Shown: piece after piece, positions 1 to 5,911 of the stretch | Position numbering within the stretch: the first letter of the stretch is position 1 | How the letters are laid out: each line of letters starts with the position of its first letter | Assembly (NCBI GenBank): GCA_027366195.1 | Contig: DAHXKW010000085.1 | Coordinates: 1 to 8,454, forward strand | Source of the DNA: Alphaproteobacteria bacterium | GTDB lineage: Bacteria; Pseudomonadota; Alphaproteobacteria; G02398745; G023898745 | Reading direction: 5' to 3' | DNA: 8,454 nucleotides | The notes under the pieces: model-generated | Told to the model about the DNA's origin: nothing | The model's input: only the letters and a program-made list of their open reading frames with translations | The model's database searches: none | Translations under genes and position numbers: made by a program

Positions 1-447
1 AAAATAGAAACTCTAGAAATCAATCCAGAGATGGTAAATACATTAATAGGAAAAAGTGGAACAAATATTAAAGAATTAACAAGTCAATACAACGTAAAAA
101 TTGATGTGCGCAATTCTGGTTTTGTCACAATTACAGGAAAAGAATGGAAAAATATATATGAAGCCAAAAGAACTATTCGCCAAAATATAGATCCTATGAA
201 AAAAGGACAAGAGATGGTTTGTGAAATTACGCATGTAATATCCAAGAAAATCCAGGTACGTTTTAACCGTCATATTAAGGGCTACATGAAATTTAAAAAT
301 AAAAATGACCTGGAACAATTTTTAAAGCTTTATCCCATCAATTCTAAAGTGCCATTAAAATATACCGGCATTGATAAATATGGAGACATTTCTGTCACCT
401 CAATAAAAGGAGATTTGAATGCGCATTCAACAATTACAATTCCATGA
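1..447 (+). CDS. Polynucleotide phosphorylase-like protein, C-terminal KH-S1 part (5' end outside window)
   Basis: The reading frame is open from base 1, so the gene begins upstream; the first ATG (31) lies inside the KH domain and is not the start. 148 residues are visible. Residues 1-63 read as the KH domain that follows the catalytic core in polynucleotide phosphorylase (PNPase): a KIETLEINPE lead-in, the IGKSG (GxxG) RNA-binding loop, then a KIDV strand. Residues 68-137 sit where PNPase has its S1 domain, beginning with KKGQEMVCEI, but the usual FGAFV and GLVHIS signatures are not recognisable. PNPase is a cytoplasmic 3'-5' phosphorolytic exoribonuclease. Whether the two RNase PH catalytic domains are present cannot be seen. 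The last 29 bases overlap the enolase gene. It could instead be a stand-alone KH protein or a second, diverged PNPase copy. The KH assignment is good; the full identity is moderate. Confidence 0.72.
   Translation, partial: KIETLEINPEMVNTLIGKSGTNIKELTSQYNVKIDVRNSGFVTITGKEWKNIYEAKRTIRQNIDPMKKGQEMVCEITHVISKKIQVRFNRHIKGYMKFKNKNDLEQFLKLYPINSKVPLKYTGIDKYGDISVTSIKGDLNAHSTITIP
408..412 (+). promoter_or_regulatory. Shine-Dalgarno site for enolase
   Basis: AGGAG lies six bases before the ATG at 419, inside the end of the PNPase-like gene. It supports this start for enolase and implies that enolase is translated from the same mRNA. Confidence 0.75.
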
Positions 448-1657
448 AATATTAGACTCCAGAGGAGTCCCTACTGTTCAAGCAGTTATCGTGCTGGAAG
501 AAGGGGCTATGGGCATCATGGAGGTGCCAAGCGGTAAATCCGTTGGTACGCATGAAGCACTTGAAAAACGTGACACAACCCTAAATCGTTATCAGGGTAA
601 GGGACTACAACAATGCTTAGAATACGCTCAGGAAACATTACGAAAATCTTGTCTAAACAAAAGATTTAAAGATTTTAAAGCGCTTGATGCAGAGATGATT
701 TTATGCGATGGAACGCCTCAAAAATCTCATCTGGGTGCCAATTTTATGTTGGGACTTAGCGGAGCTTTCGCCAAGGCATGTGCTAATCATTACAAGATAC
801 CTTTGTATCAGTACCTTTCAGAAGTTGCGCAAATACCCCTGCCCCTTTTTCTTCCCAAACCAATGGTGAATGTTATCAATGGTGGAGCCCATGCCGACAA
901 TAATTTGGCAATTCAGGAATTCATGTTAGTCCCTATAAAACAAAAACCCTTTTGCGAATATATGCGTATGTTATCCGAAGTTTTTCATACTCTAAAACAA
1001 ACTCTACATCAAAAAGGTTTGTCTACTAATGTTGGAGATGAGGGCGGATTTGCACCATTTATTAACCAAACAAAAGAAGTTTTTCAGATTCTTACACAGG
1101 CTGTGGAAAAAGCAAATTACCAACTAGGTGAAGACCTCGGATTTGCTATCGACTGCGCAGCTAACCATTTTTATGCTAACTCTTATTACGTTCTAGATGG
1201 AGAAAAGCTGAATATATCTGAATATTCTGACATTCTGAATCATCTTTGTGAACAGTATCCCATAATGAGCATTGAAGATCCTATTATAGAAGACGACTTT
1301 GACAGCTGGACAAGTTTAACAAAAACTCTAGAAAATCAGATGATAGTCGGTGATGATGTGTTCGTCACTCAAGAACAAAGGCTAAGAAAAGGTATTGCCA
1401 TGGGCGCCGCCAACTCTATTTTAATCAAACCCAATCAAGTCGGGACATTAATGGAAACACTCCAAACTATCGAAGTAGCAAAAAAGTATAATTACAAAAC
1501 TATTGTTTCACACCGTTCAGGAGAAACAACGGACACATTTATTGCCGATTTTGCTTATGCCACAGCAGCACCCTATGTTAAATTTGGTTCAGTAAGTCGA
1601 GGAGAAAGAGTTTGTAAATACAACCGTTTACGCGCCATAGAAAATCACAACCTATGA
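419..1657 (+). CDS. eno: Enolase (phosphopyruvate hydratase), diverged
   Basis: Enolase interconverts 2-phosphoglycerate and phosphoenolpyruvate in glycolysis/gluconeogenesis. The 412-residue product carries the family motifs in order: the DSRGVPTV N-terminal strand, the loop with Ser41 (PSGKSVG), His158 in GGAHADNN, Glu167 (QEFM), Glu208 in GDEGG, Mg ligands Asp245 (AIDCAA), Glu286 (SIEDP) and Asp312/313 (GDDVFVT), Lys337 (ILIKPNQ), the SHRSGET signature at 364-370, and Lys388. It should therefore be catalytically competent. It is slightly shorter than the usual 425-430 residues, ending soon after the KYNRLRAIE helix. Odd residues are Lys40 in the mobile loop, where Ala is normal, and Pro338 after the catalytic Lys. 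The gene begins inside the PNPase-like frame and ends in an ATGA overlap with the methyltransferase, so the three are probably one operon. Confidence 0.95.
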   Translation: MRIQQLQFHEILDSRGVPTVQAVIVLEEGAMGIMEVPSGKSVGTHEALEKRDTTLNRYQGKGLQQCLEYAQETLRKSCLNKRFKDFKALDAEMILCDGTPQKSHLGANFMLGLSGAFAKACANHYKIPLYQYLSEVAQIPLPLFLPKPMVNVINGGAHADNNLAIQEFMLVPIKQKPFCEYMRMLSEVFHTLKQTLHQKGLSTNVGDEGGFAPFINQTKEVFQILTQAVEKANYQLGEDLGFAIDCAANHFYANSYYVLDGEKLNISEYSDILNHLCEQYPIMSIEDPIIEDDFDSWTSLTKTLENQMIVGDDVFVTQEQRLRKGIAMGAANSILIKPNQVGTLMETLQTIEVAKKYNYKTIVSHRSGETTDTFIADFAYATAAPYVKFGSVSRGERVCKYNRLRAIENHNL

Positions 1658-2130
1658 CTCCTCGTATCGCTTTATATCATCCAGAAATCCCACAAAATGT
1701 TGGCACGATTATACGTACTTGTGCTTGTTTCGATGTTCCTCTAGACATTATTTATCCTATTGGCTTTGTTTGGGACGAAAAACGTATCAAGCGATCTCAC
1801 ATGGATTACATTACACATACACAAATCCAGAAGCACGATAACCTCACTAATTTCATCACGACACATAAAAATAAACCCATGATTATACTGTCAAGCAATG
1901 CTGAAACTTCTCTCTTCGACTATCAATTGCCGGACAATCCGATCTTCGTATTCGGACGCGAAGGTGACGGAATAGAATCAAAAGATGAACAAATTTTCCT
2001 CGATCACCCTGAAAGTCGAATAATGAAAATCCCTATCCTGGGGCGCTCACTCAACCTTGCAGTATGCGTAGGTACCGTCTTAGGAATAATTGCCTACCAA
2101 AAATCTCGTATTTTCCACAGATCATTATAA
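1654..2130 (+). CDS. trmL: TrmL-type tRNA (cytidine/uridine-34) 2'-O-methyltransferase
   Basis: This is a SPOUT-class (SpoU/TrmH family) enzyme. TrmL uses S-adenosylmethionine to methylate the ribose of wobble base 34 in certain tRNA-Leu isoacceptors. The 158-residue length is that of the minimal TrmL subfamily, which is a bare SPOUT domain without an extra RNA-binding domain. Motif 1 is IPQNVGTIIR (residues 12-21, Asn15 and Arg21), the GFxWDEKRIKRxxMDY block is at 37-52, motif 2 is FVFGREGDGIE (98-108), and motif 3 is IPILGRSLNLAVCVG (126-140); motifs 2 and 3 form the knotted cofactor site. The ATG overlaps the enolase TGA as ATGA, the usual sign of translational coupling. The last codons contain the first of three TTTTCCACA repeats. 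Specificity for tRNA-Leu is inferred from the family. Confidence 0.93.
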   Translation: MTPRIALYHPEIPQNVGTIIRTCACFDVPLDIIYPIGFVWDEKRIKRSHMDYITHTQIQKHDNLTNFITTHKNKPMIILSSNAETSLFDYQLPDNPIFVFGREGDGIESKDEQIFLDHPESRIMKIPILGRSLNLAVCVGTVLGIIAYQKSRIFHRSL

Positions 2131-2232
2131 TTTTCCACAGATTTTTCCACAAACCAATATTAAATAAAAATTACAAATATATGCTGTTTTTAATAATATT
2201 AAAATATTTATTTTAATAAAAAATAAATAATT
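2111..2232. other. Cluster of three DnaA-box-like nonamers plus AT-only tract (candidate replication origin)
   Basis: TTTTCCACA occurs three times in the same orientation at 2111-2119, 2131-2139 and 2143-2151. It fits the relaxed DnaA-box consensus TTWTNCACA and differs by one base from TTATCCACA. A fourth, inverted near-match (TGTGGATAT, 2246-2254) lies beyond. Between them is very AT-rich DNA, including 46 consecutive bases without G or C (2187-2232), which could act as an unwinding element. The first box lies inside trmL. The grouping is directly visible; origin function is inference. The tract could instead be an upstream promoter element for the gene that follows. Confidence 0.4.
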
Positions 2233-2234
2233 GC

Positions 2235-2240
2235 TATAAT
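2235..2240 (+). promoter_or_regulatory. -10 promoter element
   Basis: A perfect TATAAT preceded by AT-only DNA; no convincing -35 is visible. Transcription would begin near 2247. That is downstream of the most upstream possible ATG (2239), so it favours the start at 2272 for the membrane protein. A TATAAT in such AT-rich DNA may also be chance. Confidence 0.4.
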
Positions 2241-2271
2241 GAAAATGTGGATATGCTTATTCGGTAAAGAA

Positions 2272-2889
2272 ATGCCCTTCGGATACAATTCTTGCTACAG
2301 TGTGGGTTGCGAACCCGGTTACAACATGGGTTGTGAACCCTGCTACAGATTAAATCCATTATTTTGGATTTTCACATTCTCGATTATTGGCTTCTTTGTT
2401 AGCCTATTTATATTTTTCTGGAACTATCCAGGTACATTAAGTCAGTTTGGCGTGCGAGGAAATCATGACTTCATCTTTACAACAAATCAAGATGGGAGCA
2501 ATTTATCCCTTTACGATAACCACGTATTAATAAATACCTTAAGTGGCCTAACTAGTGACCAAAATAAAATGCTCGCCCAAGCAACATGCCAAGGCACTTC
2601 CTTGCTGTGGACACTACTAACTTTCGGAATTTTAACTGTGGTTACCTTCATGTGGTGGATAATAACTTATCCCAACCAATTCATCAGTAGCAGTCCCCTC
2701 TCTATACCACAACCACAAGAACCTATAGTACTAATTAACCCATCCTTAGCAACTGAAGAACCTGAGCTCTCTGAAAAGCTGGAAAACACTGAAAACCTTG
2801 AAAACTCTACAACATCAACAAAAAAAACAACTCCCACAAACACACAGGCTGCCATCAAAACAGCGGCGGGAAATATAGCGACAGTATAA
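2272..2889 (+). CDS. Two-helix membrane protein of unknown function with a Cys-Glu-Pro repeat
   Basis: I do not recognise this protein. From the start at 2272 it has 205 residues. Numbering below is from the alternative ATG at 2239 (216 residues). An N-terminal Tyr/Gly/Cys-rich part contains two copies of an eight-residue unit, YSVGCEPG and YNMGCEPC. Then come a hydrophobic helix (about 40-62), a polar loop (63-118), a second helix (about 121-144), and a long hydrophilic tail rich in Pro, Glu, Asn and Thr (150-216), probably disordered. This suggests an inner-membrane protein with both tails on the same side. I prefer 2272 because TATAAT overlaps the 2239 ATG and neither 2239 nor 2245 has a ribosome-binding site; GGTAAAGA before 2272 is only weak. 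The same frame stays open for 43 codons after the stop, so the protein may have been longer. Confidence 0.6.
   Translation: MPFGYNSCYSVGCEPGYNMGCEPCYRLNPLFWIFTFSIIGFFVSLFIFFWNYPGTLSQFGVRGNHDFIFTTNQDGSNLSLYDNHVLINTLSGLTSDQNKMLAQATCQGTSLLWTLLTFGILTVVTFMWWIITYPNQFISSSPLSIPQPQEPIVLINPSLATEEPELSEKLENTENLENSTTSTKKTTPTNTQAAIKTAAGNIATV
2296..2343 (+). repeat. Tandem 24-base repeat inside the membrane-protein gene
   Basis: Two adjacent eight-codon units (2296-2319 and 2320-2343) share GGGTTGYGAACCC and encode Tyr-x-x-Gly-Cys-Glu-Pro-x. Each unit also holds a GGGTT/AACCC inverted repeat able to form a short mRNA hairpin close to the translation start. Confidence 0.7.
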
Positions 2890-3021
2890 ATAAAAAATCA
2901 ATCTGACCAAATCACGCAACTTCAAGGTGCGTATTTTGATGTGTCAAACATGGATCAAACCGGGGTCTGTGCTCTCCTCATCACCGAGGGATTGCTCGAT
3001 CTCAGCAAAAACAAACAATAA
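2890..3021 (+). other. In-frame open continuation after the membrane-protein stop (possible remnant)
   Basis: After the TAA at 2887-2889 the same frame runs on for 43 codons to a TAA at 3019. The conceptual peptide contains ITQLQGAYFDVSNMDQTG and CALLITEGLLDLSK, which reads like ordinary protein, and base composition here is less AT-rich than in the flanking spacers. It may be the original C-terminus cut off by a nonsense mutation, the relic of another gene, or chance. No independent start with a ribosome-binding site is apparent; an internal ATG is at 2950. Confidence 0.35.
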
Positions 3022-3090
3022 TAACCAACACATCATGAACAATTAATAATAGGGTACCCAGTATCACCATGCTAAACTGAGCAAAGTAAA

Positions 3091-3097
3091 GAAGGGG
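3091..3097 (+). promoter_or_regulatory. Shine-Dalgarno site for the symporter
   Basis: GAAGGGG lies eight bases before the ATG at 3106 and fixes that start. Confidence 0.65.
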
Positions 3098-3105
3098 TTA
3101 AAACC

Positions 3106-4323
3106 ATGCAAACATACAAACTGTCGTTTTTTCAACGCTATGGGATCATAATGGCCTTAGTAATTGGTACTATCCTAGGTTTATATGGACCTAACTGGAC
3201 CCATATTGTTGCTGAAAACATAAGTACTGTCTTCATGCGTTTATTAAAATTTGTAAGCTTACCCATTATTAGCTTATCTCTCATGTCGACGATTTCAGGA
3301 TTAGATAAAAGCCAGCGGGTTTGGAAGTTAAGTTTAAGAATATTGACTTATACTATTTTAACAACTTTCATATCGGCTTCGCTTGCCCTGTTTTTGTTTG
3401 AGATAATTAAACCTGTTGGAGAAATATCTTCTCTACCATCAGCTGTGCATCATGCTATGTGCGCTCATTCATACTGCGCGGAAGCAATCAAGGTCGTACC
3501 TGATAATTTTTTAAAGCCATTTATTGATTACAATGTTATCAGTGTATTCATCATATCAATATTAATTGGTTTGGCTATCTTAGCTTTACCAGATCAGCAC
3601 AGAAAACCGATGAGCCAAACGTTGCACCGCTGCTTTCTTGTAATCATGCAAATAACAAAATGGATTGTTCAAGTGCTTCCCGTAGCTGTAACAGCTTTCG
3701 TCACTCTATTCATTAAAGAAATGGGGAATGGTTTAGTAATGGGCTCTCTTACAAAATATTTAGGTGTTGTGACGTCCGCCAATATCATTCATGCCTTTGT
3801 CTTATTACCCCTAATATTACTTGTTCATAAAATACCTGTCTTTAAAACATTGCAGGGAATGTTCCCTGTCCTATCTTTAGCATTTTTCAGCAAATCATCC
3901 GCTGCCTCTATGCCATCTGCAGTAGAAACAGCCGAATCAAAATTAGGGGTTGATCCTACCGTCAGCCGCTTTTGCTTCCCCATGTGCACAACAATTAATA
4001 TGAATGCTTGTGCTGCTTTTATTTTAACTACCGTTTTGTTTGTCGCTCAAAGCAATGGAATACCCTTCACATTATTTAATAAAATCTTATGGATCTTCAT
4101 TGCTACTATTGCTGCTATTGGCAACGCTGGCGTTCCTATGGGGTGCTTCTTCCTGACAAATGCCCTACTTTCAGCTTTTAACGTACCAATTGAATTAATG
4201 GGCATTATCTTGCCATTTTATGGACTACTCGACATGCTGGAAAGTGCTGTTAACATATGGTCTGATTCTTGTGTAACAGTTATCGTCGATAAATGGTGGA
4301 AACGTATAACAAGGCAGGGCTAA
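3106..4323 (+). CDS. DAACS-family amino acid/dicarboxylate:cation symporter with atypical substrate site
   Basis: This is an inner-membrane secondary transporter of the glutamate-transporter fold (GltP/SstT/GltPh family), 405 residues, with the expected hydrophobic segments. Family landmarks are the HP1 serine-rich hairpin KSSAASMPSAVETAE (263-277), the TM7 NMxxxx motif (298-303), the HP2 hairpin AIGNAGVPMG (337-346), and TM8 with Asp376, Asn383 and Asp387 at the spacing of GltPh Asp394, Asn401 and Asp405. Two signature positions differ. The Arg that binds the side-chain carboxylate of acidic substrates (GltPh Arg397) is Glu379, and the sodium-ligand Asp of NMDGTA (GltPh Asp312) is Asn300. 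As I recall, the Ser/Thr transporter SstT also has Glu at the first position, so a neutral amino acid is more likely than glutamate or aspartate. The gene stands alone, with no close neighbour on either side. Confidence 0.9.
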   Translation: MQTYKLSFFQRYGIIMALVIGTILGLYGPNWTHIVAENISTVFMRLLKFVSLPIISLSLMSTISGLDKSQRVWKLSLRILTYTILTTFISASLALFLFEIIKPVGEISSLPSAVHHAMCAHSYCAEAIKVVPDNFLKPFIDYNVISVFIISILIGLAILALPDQHRKPMSQTLHRCFLVIMQITKWIVQVLPVAVTAFVTLFIKEMGNGLVMGSLTKYLGVVTSANIIHAFVLLPLILLVHKIPVFKTLQGMFPVLSLAFFSKSSAASMPSAVETAESKLGVDPTVSRFCFPMCTTINMNACAAFILTTVLFVAQSNGIPFTLFNKILWIFIATIAAIGNAGVPMGCFFLTNALLSAFNVPIELMGIILPFYGLLDMLESAVNIWSDSCVTVIVDKWWKRITRQG

Positions 4324-4339
4324 AAATCTGTTTTCATAA

Positions 4340-4748
4340 TAAACTTCTTTCGAAACTGAACCATCTCTATGCTTACATTATTTTAACCTTTTTAGTTCAT
4401 ACTTATTTTTAGGTGGAATGTTAGATTGATGGAGTTCAATCCGTAGTTGATGTGAATCGATCTGTTCATGCCCATGAACAGATTTCGCTTTGTTTACTGT
4501 GAAAGTGCGCGCGCATTTTTATACTAAACGACTTGGCGATGGGGATGGAACCCCTTCGTGCAAGGTTAAGGTTTTGACAACAATTCAGTTTGCCAGAACC
4601 TAGCGGCGAAGCTATGTAGAGGAGGAGGAGGGACGGGAGCTTCCGGTGTGGCCGAACGGGCGGGCCCCAGATCAGCGGAGCGCTATACCCAAAATCAGCA
4701 AAAATAATATGTTTCTTTCATTTTCTAATCCGTTTCGAAAGAAGATTA
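4340..4748. mobile_element. Inverted-repeat-bounded segment, putative MITE-like element or insertion relic
   Basis: The ends are 17-base inverted repeats with one mismatch: TAAACTTCTTTCGAAAC at 4340-4356 and the reverse complement of TAATCTTCTTTCGAAAC at 4732-4748. This segment fills most of the 525-base gene-free stretch after the symporter. Inside are several hairpins: the perfect palindrome at 4460-4483, GGGG/CCCC at 4541-4554, a 7-base stem at 4570-4600, TAGC/GCTA at 4601-4614 and AGCG/CGCT at 4674-4684. There is also a GC-rich patch (about 4601-4690) quite unlike the surroundings. On the minus strand a frame without an ATG start stays open for 83 codons (4717 down to the stop at 4466-4468), but its peptide is not one I recognise. 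Each repeat contains the self-palindrome TTTCGAAA, so part of the match comes cheaply. No transposase is encoded. Confidence 0.4.
4460..4483. repeat. Perfect 11-base inverted repeat (hairpin)
   Basis: The arms ATCTGTTCATG and CATGAACAGAT are separated by two bases. As RNA this would be a strong hairpin, followed on the + strand by TTTCGCTTT. It might serve as a weak terminator 137 bases downstream of the symporter, as an operator, or as part of the enclosing element. The run of T is interrupted, so I do not call it a terminator. Confidence 0.6.
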
Positions 4749-4788
4749 ACGTCTTTTCATTGATTATTTCTCAATCACTACTTTCCCC

Positions 4789-4816
4789 TTGTGAGAACCA
4801 TTAGTTATGTTATACA
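4789..4816 (+). promoter_or_regulatory. Possible promoter of xerD
   Basis: TTGTGA (4789-4794), a 16-base spacer and TATACA (4811-4816) make a moderate sigma-70-type match. A further TATATA at 4824-4829 is an alternative -10. Either one would give a short leader before the inferred xerD start. Confidence 0.3.
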
Positions 4817-4848
4817 GTCTAGCTATATAAAAGTCCCACCAATAACTT

Positions 4849-5727
4849 ATATCCATTTTAATTGATCATTTTATCCAATTTCTGAAATCAGAAAAATGCC
4901 TATCTACGCATACTATTGCTGCTTATCAGCGCGATCTCAAAGATTTATCACGTTGCTACTCTACGATACCCCTAGATTTACTTACAGAAAATCAACTAAA
5001 TGACTATCTTTCTAAAATCTTAAACTCTCTTAGTCCACGTAGTATCGCACGCCACGTATCTGCCATTCGTCAGTTTTATGAATTTCTTATACGTGAACGG
5101 GTTATTTCAGCTAATCCAGCGGAACTTCTAACCCCGCCAAAATGGAATAAAGACCTTCCTAAAATCCTAACAGAAGAAGAAATAGAAAAACTGTTTGATA
5201 CAGCTTATCGGGATCAATCGATCAAGGGACTAAGGTTATGCGTTATGCTGGAAATTTTATACGCATCCGGTTTGCGCGTATCAGAACTCATTACTCTTAA
5301 AAAATCCTGTATCAATAATTATCAACAATACCCAGTACTTCTGATAAAAGGCAAAGGCGATAAAGAACGTCTTGTGCCACTACATGAAAAAGCGTATCAA
5401 AAAATTATGGAGTATCTCCCTCATGTTTCGCAGAAAACAGAATACCTTTTCGTAGCCCGAGGAAGTAAACCTATGACGCGTATGCGTGTTTTTCAACTTA
5501 TTAAAGATCTAGCCGCTCGTAGTCATATAGATCCGGTAAAAATATCTCCTCACATCATCCGACATGCTTTTGCAACACATATGCTTAAAAACGGCGCTGA
5601 TCTTGTCATGCTCAAAGAAATCTTAGGCCACGCACACCTTTCCACCTCCGAAATATATTTACATGTATTACCAGAAGATTTAAAAGAACTTTTGGAACAA
5701 TATCATCCCCTATGTCAACATAGCTAG
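4849..5727 (+). CDS. xerD: Tyrosine recombinase XerD, full length but without a canonical start codon
   Basis: XerD acts with XerC and FtsK at the dif site to resolve chromosome dimers. Counting from the ATA at 4849 there are 292 residues, near the usual 298. The N-terminal core-binding domain is clear (HFIQFLKSEKCLS, then AYQRDL, then ARHVSAIRQFYEFL), followed by the catalytic domain. Active-site residues have the XerD spacing: Arg143 (SGLRVSEL), Lys169 (KGKGDKERL), His235 and Arg238 (SPHIIRHAFATH), His261 (LGHAHLS) and the nucleophile Tyr270 (EIYLHV). The HAFATH and IY motifs and the terminal YHPL favour XerD over XerC. The first ATG in frame (5245) lies inside the catalytic domain and is not a credible start. 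No ATG, GTG or TTG lies between the upstream stop (4843-4845) and the conserved N-terminus. ATA 4849, ATT 4855 or ATT 4861 are the only sensible positions. No Shine-Dalgarno site is visible. Confidence 0.87.
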   Translation: MSILIDHFIQFLKSEKCLSTHTIAAYQRDLKDLSRCYSTIPLDLLTENQLNDYLSKILNSLSPRSIARHVSAIRQFYEFLIRERVISANPAELLTPPKWNKDLPKILTEEEIEKLFDTAYRDQSIKGLRLCVMLEILYASGLRVSELITLKKSCINNYQQYPVLLIKGKGDKERLVPLHEKAYQKIMEYLPHVSQKTEYLFVARGSKPMTRMRVFQLIKDLAARSHIDPVKISPHIIRHAFATHMLKNGADLVMLKEILGHAHLSTSEIYLHVLPEDLKELLEQYHPLCQHS

Positions 5728-5831
5728 TGCCATTTAACGTAGTCACAGCAACAGATATTTCATTACCAAACTCATCATCCCCACTTTCATGAAGATAACG
5801 GCAAAATTGAAAATTACTTTTGATTTGTACT

Positions 5832-5860
5832 TTGACATAAACTTATCATTCATTTAACTT
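5832..5860 (+). promoter_or_regulatory. Sigma-70-type promoter of the 332-residue unknown gene
   Basis: A perfect -35 TTGACA (5832-5837), a 17-base spacer and TAACTT (5855-5860) as a -10. Transcription would begin near 5867, leaving a leader of about 45 bases before the ATG at 5912. Confidence 0.55.
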
Positions 5861-5900
5861 AAAATTAGCCCATCGTGTGGCGTGTGTACAAAATTTTAGA

Positions 5901-5905
5901 AAGGA
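5901..5905 (+). promoter_or_regulatory. Shine-Dalgarno site of the 332-residue unknown gene
   Basis: AAGGA lies six bases before the ATG at 5912. It selects this start over the in-frame ATG at 5942, which has no such site. Confidence 0.65.
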
Positions 5906-5911
5906 TGAAGT

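Noticed and set aside
76..318. Minus-strand 80-codon frame
   Set aside because: Antisense to the KH-S1 coding sequence, which has clear domain motifs; no ribosome-binding site.
2156..2230. CtrA sites (TTAA-N7-TTAA) in the origin-like region
   Set aside because: TTAA pairs occur, but with spacings of 5 and 10 bases, not 7, and such pairs are expected in AT-only DNA.
2667..2858. Minus-strand 63-codon frame
   Set aside because: Low-complexity Ser/Val/Phe shadow of the repetitive tail of the membrane protein.
4481..4490. Rho-independent terminator after the symporter hairpin
   Set aside because: The stem is strong but the following T run is broken (TTTCGCTTT) and it lies 137 bases past the gene.
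4506..4515. TGCGCGCGCA alternating tract as a special structure
   Set aside because: Only 10-12 bases of alternating purine-pyrimidine; no independent evidence of function.
4646..4666. Serine/leucine tRNA-like D-arm (GTGGCCGAACGG)
   Set aside because: No acceptor stem, anticodon arm or T-arm can be built around it.
4531..4690. Known structured RNA (tmRNA, RNase P RNA, SRP RNA, 6S RNA)
   Set aside because: Hairpins and GC-rich sequence prompted the check, but the conserved cores I know, such as the SRP GGAAG tetraloop region, the RNase P GAGGAAAGTCC box and the tmRNA tag or tRNA-like end, are not present on either strand.
5728..5850. Protein-like minus-strand reading after xerD
   Set aside because: A stop lies directly at its upstream side, it has no start or ribosome-binding site, and it runs into antisense of xerD; no recognisable family.
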